DNA from: Candidatus Aenigmatarchaeota archaeon
GTDB lineage: Archaea > Aenigmatarchaeota > Aenigmatarchaeia > CG10238-14 > SCSR01
Assembly (NCBI GenBank): GCA_030615205.1
Contig: JAUWZS010000002.1
Span: forward strand, 286,476 to 350,475
Direction: 5' to 3'
DNA: 64,000 bases
Of the stretch, positions 8,474 through 15,084 are shown piece by piece. The notes under the pieces are model-generated. The model was not told the origin of the DNA and made no database searches. It saw only the letters and a list, made by a program, of their open reading frames with translations. A program made the translations under genes and the position numbers. Within the stretch, counting starts at the first letter, position 1, and every line of letters starts with the position of its first letter.

Positions 8474-9811
8474 CTACATTTTGATAGCTTGCCTTGTTTT
8501 GAATTCCTCTGGTCTAGACTCTGGCTTTCCTTTGGGTCCGAATGTTAACCTGTCTAATCTAAACCACCCGCTTTTAAAAACAGCAAACGCAGCAACGAAG
8601 ACTACAAATATTATAACTACCATTGCCAGATAATTCGCAAAATCAGTTGTGAATAATCCTTGTTCCTCAGGTATCCTTATTACACCAACCCGTGAATCGG
8701 TTGTTTTGCTTGAAGCTGTTATTGTAAATTCATGCTCTCCGGCTACCGCGCTGCATGGCACAGACGCATATGCTGTTATAACTTTCGTTTCTCCTTTTTC
8801 AATAGTAACGCTTGGAGGCATCTCTATCCAACTAGCAGCATTGCCACCTGTTTCTATGCTGAAAGTATCTGTTTCGCCCGTATTGCGAACAGTGAATGTA
8901 AAGCTCGAAAGCTTGCATTTTTCCATTTCATATCGCATGCGCATGAAAATCTCTGGCTCCCCGACTTTCGGCAACACAGTCGGCTGAACGCACGCAGCGC
9001 TTTCACAACCATATGGACAATATTCTACGATTTTCCATCTGACATCGCAATCTTCGTCAATATATTTTTGCTGTCTGTATTTCCCAAAACACCTGTAATC
9101 GCCTTCTGCCCCAGCACTGCATTCATCACGGACTTCAAAGACGTCGGAATAAACTGTCCTTCTTGTGCTGTAGCTGTCAGCCCAAAAAACAACCTTAATC
9201 CTATAGTTGCCAGCATTTTTGACAAACCTTGAGCATTTTACATATTTCCTTCCGCCACCAGTCACATAAATGTTAATATCATCACACCTCATTTCTCTGC
9301 AATTTCTGGCAAATGTATCGTCGTTATCACAGTCATCGTTATCACAGTCGTGATAGTCATAGCACGATTCATGGCACGTATCACACTCGGTTTCGCAGCT
9401 GGATTCACAACTCCTACAATCTCTACCTGCTTCGCATAAATAGACTTTAAGATTGAACCAATCGCCACGATCGTCCAAATTTCGAATCTTTATCGTAGTA
9501 TAGACTGTTTCTTCTTCAAAACGATCTGAAGGCTTGGACGGCGAAACTTCCACCCTGGGAGGCGCGCATTCCGAACAAGAACCATCCTCGCAGTCATATG
9601 AGCATGTTTCGATTGTCCTCCATTCACGCCTGCAATCTGAGAATTCCCAAAGTCTTTGCCTCTCTCTGCCCACGCATCTGTAATAATCTATATACCCTTC
9701 ATCGCAACAATCTGTGCAATCTGCGAATACTGCATGAGCTGTTCCAAAAACTGTTATCAGCACTAGAGCAGACAATATCGATAGTTGTAAAAATGTTTTA
9801 CGTTTCAGCAT
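8474..9811 (-). CDS. Secreted Cys-rich surface protein with C-terminal membrane anchor
   Basis: About 445 residues. An N-terminal signal peptide (LQLSILSALVLITVFGTAHA) is followed by a Cys-rich module, a beta-sandwich-like domain, a very acidic Cys/Asp stretch (CDNDDCDNDD), then a second copy of the Cys module. The two modules share the pattern YRC.G..RQ...DC...W..VE.C.YGCE...C. A NEW3-like Ig domain (VRNTGETDTFSIE) precedes a C-terminal membrane helix and a basic tail, so the bulk lies outside the cell. Start ATG 9811 is favoured over GTG 9820, with GTGAT upstream. Exact function unknown. Confidence 0.75.
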   Translation of the reverse strand: MLKRKTFLQLSILSALVLITVFGTAHAVFADCTDCCDEGYIDYYRCVGRERQRLWEFSDCRREWRTIETCSYDCEDGSCSECAPPRVEVSPSKPSDRFEEETVYTTIKIRNLDDRGDWFNLKVYLCEAGRDCRSCESSCETECDTCHESCYDYHDCDNDDCDNDDTFARNCREMRCDDINIYVTGGGRKYVKCSRFVKNAGNYRIKVVFWADSYSTRRTVYSDVFEVRDECSAGAEGDYRCFGKYRQQKYIDEDCDVRWKIVEYCPYGCESAACVQPTVLPKVGEPEIFMRMRYEMEKCKLSSFTFTVRNTGETDTFSIETGGNAASWIEMPPSVTIEKGETKVITAYASVPCSAVAGEHEFTITASSKTTDSRVGVIRIPEEQGLFTTDFANYLAMVVIIFVVFVAAFAVFKSGWFRLDRLTFGPKGKPESRPEEFKTRQAIKM

Positions 9812-9873
9812 CAATATCACACATAGAAAAGATGAATAGAAAAAGATAAAAAGGCTTCGTAAAACTAATTATT

Positions 9874-10122
9874 ATGGCATTTCTGAGTGGCAGTCCGTCA
9901 AAGGACGTTCGTGATAAAGGACTCCGTCTTTTTAGAACTGGTTGTGTGAAAAAAGAACTCGATACAGATAGACGTGCACATTTTGTTGTGCAGGGAGAGA
10001 CTGATAAACATTCTGTTATTTTTGACAAAGCACGCGGAATGTGGTCGTGCGACTGTAAGTTCAGCTCGATGAAAGGAAGAAACTGTAGCCATATCTACGC
10101 ATGTAAATTGAGCATTAAATAA
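9874..10122 (+). CDS. Small SWIM-type zinc finger protein
   Basis: An 82-residue protein whose C-terminal half reads MWSCDCKFSSMKGRNCSHIY, giving CxCx(n)CxH, the signature of SWIM zinc-binding domains. SWIM domains occur in archaeal, bacterial and eukaryotic proteins and are linked to DNA binding or protein interaction, including recombination partners. Here the domain makes up almost the entire protein. The gene is divergent from the Cys-rich surface protein gene. Specific role unknown. Confidence 0.75.
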   Translation: MAFLSGSPSKDVRDKGLRLFRTGCVKKELDTDRRAHFVVQGETDKHSVIFDKARGMWSCDCKFSSMKGRNCSHIYACKLSIK

Positions 10123-10178
10123 AGTTATCAATTTAAGTTATTCTGTGAGGGACAGTAATATGCATAACGCCCAAAATG

Positions 10179-10188
10179 TTTATATAAT
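10179..10188 (+). promoter_or_regulatory. TATA box of a probable leaderless gene
   Basis: TTTATATAAT lies 21 bp before the ATG at 10209. Archaeal transcription starts about 25 bp after the TATA centre, which places the start at or next to the ATG. No purine-rich ribosome binding site lies between, supporting a leaderless transcript. Confidence 0.55.
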
Positions 10189-10208
10189 TCTACTTTAAAG
10201 CAGTTAGT

Positions 10209-10829
10209 ATGTTGACGTCCCCTAGATTCAAACCAGATGAAGAACAAAAAAGAAAGATTAGGACTTTTCATAGATTATCATCAGTGGTTAGAGAACTTGA
10301 TTATGAGGCATTTCCTGATACGCTTTACGCTGATTTGAATCTGACATTGACTGATAAAGATTTGGCAATGTGTATGCTTAGACATTTGGACAAGGATATA
10401 GAAAAAGCTGCTGAAAAAATAATAAAAACAGATGAATCTAGAGCAGATAAAGTAAGATCAATAGCAAAGTGTGTTAAAGGTAAAACATTGGTAGAGCTAA
10501 TCGAGGCTTCTAAAAAAGCCGTAGATGAAATCAATGTTCCAACTTACATAAGAGAAGAGCTCAAGAGGTTGAAACCAACAACTGACCTCGTAATCTATAC
10601 GCATATACCAATGGAAACTGCTAGAATTTACATCAGAAGGAGAATAGACCCATTGTATAACTACGATGGTGAGACTAAAATCATTATTTTTTATGCTACT
10701 GTGTTGCAACATAGAAATGAAGTGCTTACTGGCGAAATTTTGTTCATGCCAGACGAAAATTTCAGGCGTAAACTAAAAAGTCGAAGAAAAGAGTATTTCC
10801 AGAGCAAAATCTCCGGTCGAAGTGTATAG
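10209..10829 (+). CDS. Hypothetical protein, 206 aa
   Basis: Not recognised. The N-terminal two thirds are helical and charged, rich in Lys/Asp/Glu. The C-terminal third reads as beta strands with TDLVIYTHIPM and KIIIFYATVLQHRNEV. No Cys clusters, signal peptide or membrane helix, so it is probably cytoplasmic. It is transcribed alone from a strong TATA box and converges on aspS. It may be lineage-specific. Confidence 0.6.
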   Translation: MLTSPRFKPDEEQKRKIRTFHRLSSVVRELDYEAFPDTLYADLNLTLTDKDLAMCMLRHLDKDIEKAAEKIIKTDESRADKVRSIAKCVKGKTLVELIEASKKAVDEINVPTYIREELKRLKPTTDLVIYTHIPMETARIYIRRRIDPLYNYDGETKIIIFYATVLQHRNEVLTGEILFMPDENFRRKLKSRRKEYFQSKISGRSV

Positions 10830-10841
10830 ACGTCTCGATTG

Positions 10842-12146
10842 TTATGGCATTATTCTATTGCGATCTCGTGGGAACATTGTGACTTCGCGTATGTTGCTCT
10901 TTCCTGTTATTTGCATAGTGAGTCGCTCGAGTCCGATCGACCATCCGGAGTGAGGCGGTGCGCCATATCTGAAGAAATCTATATAAAATTTGAAATTTTC
11001 TGGATTAAGGCCTTTGGATTTGAGTTGCTGTGCCAAAAGCTCTGGTGTATGTATCCTCTGCGTACCTGAGCATATTTCCAATCCATTATAAAGAAAATCG
11101 AAAGCATGACATATTTTTGGATTTTTCTCGTTCGGCATAGCATAAAAAGCCTTTAGCTCAGTCGGCCAATCCTTTATCACAAAGGTGTCTTCACCAACAA
11201 GCTTCGCTGTGAGCTTTTCCTGCGTCTTTGAAAAGTCCTTTCCCCATTTTATCTTTTCGCCTGCGTTTTGCAGTAACTTTATAACTTCTGTATAAGTCAC
11301 ACGTTTCAAAGGAAGCTTTGGTATTTTTAAATTCGAGTAACGACGAATTGTCTTAAGTTCGGCCGCGCAATTCTTTTTCACATCCTTCAAAATATACACA
11401 AAGCAGCTTTCAAGAACTTTTATTACGTCTTCATCGGTCGCAAAAGCCTGTTCTATATCCATCTGTCTGAGCTCATTAAGATGCGTAGGCTGATCAAACT
11501 TCTCTGCACGAAAAACTGGAACTACTGTGAAGACCTTCTCAAACGAAATAGCACATAGCTGTTTATAGAGTTGTGGAGATTGGGCCAAGTATGCTTGCTT
11601 TTCAAAATATGGAATTGAAAACAGTTCAGCCCCACCTTCTGATGCAGATGCAATTATAACTGGCGGTTGAATCTCCAGATAGCCATGGCTCACTAAAAAT
11701 TCTCTAAAGGATTTCAAGATTTGTGACTGTATTTTAAAGATTGCATATGCCTCTTCTGTGCGCATATGTAACACACGCCAATCTAGTTGTGTATCAAGAT
11801 TTGTCTTTGTCACACCTCGCGGATCAAGCGGCAATGGAGTTTCTGATTTATTTACAATCTCGATTTTTTCCGGCACGAGCTCAACACCAAGTTTTGCAAT
11901 TTTGCTTTTCACAACCTTTCCTTCTACCGCAATCACATCTTCTTGCCTGAGGCTTTCAACGATTTTCAGAATAGCATCAGAAACTTTTTTCTTTGGTGCA
12001 GTTATTTGGCCTATGCCAGTCCTGTCGCGAAGCAGGACGAAGTTAATCCCGCCGAGAATACGCGTATCGTGAACCCAGCCAGCAAGGATCACAGTCTTTC
12101 CCACGTTCTTTTTTAATTCTTCCACATACTTTCTATTTTCAAACAT
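10842..12146 (-). CDS. aspS: Aspartyl-tRNA synthetase (archaeal class IIb)
   Basis: Charges tRNA-Asp, and in many archaea also tRNA-Asn. The N-terminal OB-fold anticodon-binding domain (GKTVILAGWVHDTRILGGIN) is followed by the class II catalytic core: FRAEKFDQPTHLNELRQMD covers motif 2 and GAPPHSGWSIGLERL contains motif 3. The C-terminal FPRDRNRIMP is diagnostic of archaeal AspRS. The start is set at ATG 12146 (MFENRKYVEELKK), since the seven residues added by the longer ORF are not typical. Discriminating versus non-discriminating specificity cannot be judged here; no AsnRS or GatCAB gene lies in the window. Confidence 0.95.
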   Translation of the reverse strand: MFENRKYVEELKKNVGKTVILAGWVHDTRILGGINFVLLRDRTGIGQITAPKKKVSDAILKIVESLRQEDVIAVEGKVVKSKIAKLGVELVPEKIEIVNKSETPLPLDPRGVTKTNLDTQLDWRVLHMRTEEAYAIFKIQSQILKSFREFLVSHGYLEIQPPVIIASASEGGAELFSIPYFEKQAYLAQSPQLYKQLCAISFEKVFTVVPVFRAEKFDQPTHLNELRQMDIEQAFATDEDVIKVLESCFVYILKDVKKNCAAELKTIRRYSNLKIPKLPLKRVTYTEVIKLLQNAGEKIKWGKDFSKTQEKLTAKLVGEDTFVIKDWPTELKAFYAMPNEKNPKICHAFDFLYNGLEICSGTQRIHTPELLAQQLKSKGLNPENFKFYIDFFRYGAPPHSGWSIGLERLTMQITGKSNIREVTMFPRDRNRIMP

Positions 12147-12185
12147 TTTCCAAACCCTATAATCCATTTACAAATTATAAATTAT

Positions 12186-12446
12186 CTACAAATTATAAAG
12201 GAATACCCATATCATTATCCAAACCAGAAAGAACGTTATTAAACTGTTTGAGATCAGCATACGAAACCTACGCTCTTTCACGATTTTTATAAGCGGAAAA
12301 AGCGTGACAAAATAGCATGCGACTGGCACAAGTAAAGCTAATGCCAAATTAATTGAAGTTAAATAATTAGAAAGAAGGCCGCACAGAATCCCGACAAATA
12401 AATAAACTGTAACTATTTTTTGCTCCAGCAGCATGTTAAATTTCAT
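12186..12446 (-). CDS. Small membrane protein, 86 aa
   Basis: Three hydrophobic segments (YLFVGILCGLLSNYL, LALALLVPVACYFVTLFPLI, LITFFLVWIMIWVFLYNL) with a short basic loop (KIVKERRFR) predict a three-helix membrane protein. No family recognised. It lies between rnhB and aspS on the same strand, with 18 and 39 bp gaps, so it probably rides in that transcript. Role unknown. Confidence 0.6.
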   Translation of the reverse strand: MKFNMLLEQKIVTVYLFVGILCGLLSNYLTSINLALALLVPVACYFVTLFPLIKIVKERRFRMLISNSLITFFLVWIMIWVFLYNL

Positions 12447-12464
12447 ATTCTATTCTTCACCTAT

Positions 12465-13205
12465 TTAATTTTCTTTATTTCCAAAGATAAAATCTTTTAT
12501 TTTTCTCTGCCAGTTCTTTTCCTGCAACAGTTGCGTAGTAATCCAGCTCTTTCGCACATAGGAAGGCAATCTCTTACGCTTTTTTATGAGCATGTCGACA
12601 AACTTGATCGTGCGCTCGTCATGAGGATAACCAACGCCAAAATCAACACCAACACGTTTTTTAATCTCTTCGATAGCCCGATCGCGCTCCACCTTAGCGA
12701 TTATAGATGCTGCCCCAACTATTGTATATTTTTTATCCGCTCCATTCTCAGCAATTATCTTTACGTTTTTATCGTTTAAGTGACTCATAACAAGCTGTTT
12801 GAATTTTTCAGGTCTAGAAGTCAACGCATCGAGATAAATTTCATCGCCGCCACCAATGTCTATTATCTCTGCCATTGTCCTGGCTTCAATCATGTTTAGA
12901 TTTATTTTTTTACCTCTATAATTATCGATTTTACACGACGGGATTGATATCGGTATTATGCTGGACACGATGCTGTGCTTTTGTATGATTTTTTTTATTT
13001 TTTTGTAGAGTTCTTCACGTTTTTTTGGCGTCAGCAACTTGGAATCTTTCACACCAATTTTCGCCAATTTTTTCTCAATACCTTTTTCAAAAGTTATCCC
13101 GCAGATTACCATCGGTCCTAACAGTGCACCCCTGCCTGCTTCATCAATACCTGTTATCAAAATTCGCTTTTTCCTGCTTCTTTTTTTCTTTTTCATATCC
13201 AACAT
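12465..13205 (-). CDS. rnhB: Ribonuclease HII
   Basis: Cleaves RNA in RNA/DNA hybrids and removes single ribonucleotides from DNA. ITGIDEAGRGALLGPMVICG contains the conserved DEAGRG with the first two catalytic acidic residues; IYLDAL and KYTIVGAASIIAKVERD hold later conserved positions. The N-terminus has a basic run (MKKKKRSRKKR) and the C-terminus extends past the usual core. Together with FEN1, MCM and RFC elsewhere in the window this covers Okazaki fragment processing. Located 4 bp downstream of the 13210-13617 gene. Confidence 0.94.
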   Translation of the reverse strand: MLDMKKKKRSRKKRILITGIDEAGRGALLGPMVICGITFEKGIEKKLAKIGVKDSKLLTPKKREELYKKIKKIIQKHSIVSSIIPISIPSCKIDNYRGKKINLNMIEARTMAEIIDIGGGDEIYLDALTSRPEKFKQLVMSHLNDKNVKIIAENGADKKYTIVGAASIIAKVERDRAIEEIKKRVGVDFGVGYPHDERTIKFVDMLIKKRKRLPSYVRKSWITTQLLQEKNWQRKIKDFIFGNKEN

Positions 13206-13209
13206 TTTT

Positions 13210-13617
13210 TTATATCCAATGCCCGTATCCCATCTTAAAAACCACTAAATCCTCAAAAATATCCCACAGAAGATGCAAAGCCACTGCTGAGAAAAATAAA
13301 CCTATTAAGAAATAATCGTTTACTAGAATCAGCAACGAGCCTCCGAAAGCACCGAAAAGAACTAAAAAATTATGAAACTTGTATTTTCTTCCCTTGCCGG
13401 ATTCTACCACAGTTCTTAAATATAGATAACCAGACATGCCTTTTTCTTTCCAAAGTATAAGATGATCCAAATCCACTACTGCTGTGCCTAAGCCTATTAA
13501 AACTAATTTTGTAAAATTAATCGCCAGATTTGGTTGAACTGCAAAATAGAACAACCCAGCCAGCAATAGATGTACAGCTACATGAATCATAGCATAACCA
13601 TATTTAATATTTTCCAT
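13210..13617 (-). CDS. Membrane protein with DxDH motif, 135 aa
   Basis: About four membrane segments with polar His/Asp positions: HVAVHLLL, VDLDHLILW, KFHNFLVLF and HLLWDIFEDL. The arrangement of His/Asp in membrane helices recalls the YbcI/DUF457 group of putative membrane metal hydrolases, but the match is loose. It precedes rnhB by 4 bp on the same strand. Function is unknown; the metal-hydrolase idea is inference. Confidence 0.55.
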   Translation of the reverse strand: MENIKYGYAMIHVAVHLLLAGLFYFAVQPNLAINFTKLVLIGLGTAVVDLDHLILWKEKGMSGYLYLRTVVESGKGRKYKFHNFLVLFGAFGGSLLILVNDYFLIGLFFSAVALHLLWDIFEDLVVFKMGYGHWI

Positions 13618-13664
13618 TTAATCACTGAACACTCAATTTATTTATTTACTCCATACTACTTTAT

Positions 13665-14153
13665 ATGGTTGATTTAGAAAAAATAAAAATTCAGATTCTT
13701 GAAGGAACATCCATTGAAAAAATATTATCTAGATTTGACTGGTCTGGATTTGAAAAAGCTGTGGCAGAAATATTCTTAACGAATGGTTTCACTGTAGAGA
13801 GAAATTTCCGTTTTAAGACTAAGCAAAGATATGAGATTGATATAATCGCGTCTAGAGCTGGAAAAATTATTTGTGTAGATTGCAAGGGATGGAGAGAAGG
13901 CAGAAACAAAAAGCATGCCATTGTAAAAGCAGCTGAAAAACAAAAAGAACGTGTAAAACAGCTTAAAAACTTTGTATCAAAAAACCCGATAGCGCAGAGC
14001 TCATTGAAAATATTAAAAATTAGCGAAGCACAGCAAACTTACATCCCAATGATTGTAACTCTGCTCGAAGAAGATTTAAAAAAGTATGACAGTAACACAT
14101 TTGTTGTGCCTGTTTGGAAGCTGAATTCGTTCTTAAACTCCACCTCCTTTTAA
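13665..14153 (+). CDS. Mrr-like restriction-endonuclease-fold protein
   Basis: Residues 28-78 read FEKAVAEIFLTNGFTVERN, then RYEIDIIASRAGKIICVDCK. This is the Mrr_cat type of PD-(D/E)XK fold, with the catalytic Asp in EIDII and the [E/D]xK in VDCK (Asp replaces Glu). Such stand-alone archaeal proteins may act in DNA repair or restriction. No methylase or specificity gene is nearby, so this is not an obvious R-M system. A TATA-like ATTTATTTA about 25 bp upstream suggests a leaderless message. Confidence 0.75.
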   Translation: MVDLEKIKIQILEGTSIEKILSRFDWSGFEKAVAEIFLTNGFTVERNFRFKTKQRYEIDIIASRAGKIICVDCKGWREGRNKKHAIVKAAEKQKERVKQLKNFVSKNPIAQSSLKILKISEAQQTYIPMIVTLLEEDLKKYDSNTFVVPVWKLNSFLNSTSF

Positions 14154-14171
14154 GCCATGTCTAGTTTTTAA

Positions 14172-14189
14172 ATTCTTTTCGAAAAGAAT
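14172..14189. promoter_or_regulatory. Perfect 18-bp palindrome upstream of tbp
   Basis: ATTCTTTTCGAAAAGAAT is perfectly self-complementary and ends 10 bp before the TATA element of tbp. It begins 18 bp after the stop of the nuclease gene. It could be an operator for a dimeric regulator or, less likely, part of the upstream gene's terminator; there is no loop and only a short downstream T run. Confidence 0.45.
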
Positions 14190-14199
14190 AAAATTCTAG

Positions 14200-14208
14200 T
14201 ATTTAAAT
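14200..14208 (+). promoter_or_regulatory. TATA box of tbp
   Basis: TATTTAAAT is a close match to the archaeal TATA consensus. Transcription should begin near 14230, leaving a leader of about 45 nt that contains the ribosome binding site GGAGGTTG at 14264-14271. Confidence 0.55.
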
Positions 14209-14276
14209 GTTTACGTTAAATTTATTTGTAGAAAATTTTAATGAACTACGCTGAAAAGTGAGCCGGAGGTTGAAAA

Positions 14277-14876
14277 ATGTCTGCAAAAAGATCTGTAAAG
14301 AAAACTGAAAAGAACCCGTTTTGTATAAGAATTGAGAATATCGTGGCGTCTGCTGCGTTCGGTGTCGACATACCACTTGAAAGTGTTGTTTCAAAGCTCG
14401 AGGGTATGGAGTACGAACCAGAGCAGTTTCCTGGATTGGTGTACAGAATTAAAAAACCCAAAGCCGCTGCACTGATTTTCGGCTCTGGTAAGGTAGTGTG
14501 CACAGGAGCACATAGCCTAACTGACGTGAGGACTGTTTTTAAAAAGGTTGTTAGTGTTGTCCAAAAAGCTGGTGTTAAAGTGCCAAAGGGATTCAAAATA
14601 CAAGTGGAGAACATCGTTGCGTCAGCGAAGCTAGATGGGAGGCTAAATCTTGACACCATTGCATTTAATTTAGAAAATTCTGAGTACGAACCAGAGCAGT
14701 TTCCTGGATTGGTGTACAGGATGAAAAAACCTAAAGTGGCTTTCCTTCTATTCGGCTCTGGTAAGGTAGTGTGCACAGGAGCAAGGAAAATAGAGGATGT
14801 TAGTGTAGCAGTTGCTAAAGTATCAAGAATACTCAAAAAACTTGGCGCTATGGTAAAAGTAAAAAAAATAAAATGA
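14277..14876 (+). CDS. tbp: TATA-box binding protein
   Basis: General transcription factor that bends promoter DNA and recruits TFB and RNA polymerase. It has the two imperfect saddle repeats expected of TBP (residues 15-100 and 106-190), each containing EYEPEQFPGLVYR and FGSGKVVCTGA. The N-terminal basic extension and C-terminal KKIK tail are short additions. GGAGGTTG lies just upstream of the ATG. The DNA encoding the repeat cores is identical over 38 and 33 bp between the halves, unusual for such an old duplication. It has its own TATA box with a palindrome above it. Confidence 0.97.
   Translation: MSAKRSVKKTEKNPFCIRIENIVASAAFGVDIPLESVVSKLEGMEYEPEQFPGLVYRIKKPKAAALIFGSGKVVCTGAHSLTDVRTVFKKVVSVVQKAGVKVPKGFKIQVENIVASAKLDGRLNLDTIAFNLENSEYEPEQFPGLVYRMKKPKVAFLLFGSGKVVCTGARKIEDVSVAVAKVSRILKKLGAMVKVKKIK
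14409..14446 (+). repeat. Intragenic direct repeat A in tbp, copy 1
   Basis: A 38-bp stretch identical to 14682-14719, exactly 273 bp (91 codons) away. It encodes EYEPEQFPGLVYR in both TBP halves with the same synonymous codons. Confidence 0.9.
14478..14510 (+). repeat. Intragenic direct repeat B in tbp, copy 1
   Basis: A 33-bp stretch identical to 14751-14783, again offset by 273 bp. It encodes FGSGKVVCTGA in both halves. Confidence 0.9.
14682..14719 (+). repeat. Intragenic direct repeat A in tbp, copy 2
   Basis: Second copy of the 38-bp segment at 14409-14446, identical at all codon positions. Confidence 0.9.
14751..14783 (+). repeat. Intragenic direct repeat B in tbp, copy 2
   Basis: Second copy of the 33-bp segment at 14478-14510, identical at all codon positions. 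Confidence 0.9.
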
Positions 14877-14913
14877 AAAAATAAAACTGTTAAGAAGATT
14901 TATTTGATGGACA

Positions 14914-14939
14914 ATTTTCTCTAATTTTTTAATTTTTTT
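14914..14939 (+). terminator. T-rich terminator after tbp
   Basis: Runs of T (ATTTTCT, AATTTTTTAATTTTTTT) 40-60 bp past the tbp stop fit the oligo-T termination signals of archaea. The following gene has its own TATA box. Confidence 0.45.
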
Positions 14940-14993
14940 CGATTTCTAACTTCTGTGAATTTCTAATCTCTTCGGAAGTTTGGTCTCATAAAT

Positions 14994-15020
14994 AAGAAGT
15001 TATTTAAACTCCAACTTCTT
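14994..15020. promoter_or_regulatory. Inverted repeat framing the mcm TATA box
   Basis: AAGAAGTT (14994-15001) and AACTTCTT (15013-15020) are perfect 8-bp arms on either side of the spacer ATTTAAACTCC, which carries the TATA element TTATTTAAA. A dimer bound here would block TBP. Further AACTTCT-like words occur at 14949 and 14975. The core is shared with the element before the 3794 nuclease gene. Confidence 0.45.
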
Positions 15021-15084
15021 TTGGAGAGTTTGCAGAATTTGGTTACTAATAATACTCTCAAAAACGTAGAAAAGTTTGAGGACC

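Noticed and set aside
13665-14153. Mobile restriction cassette including the Mrr-like nuclease
   Set aside because: No transposase, repeats or partner genes are present, and composition matches its neighbours.
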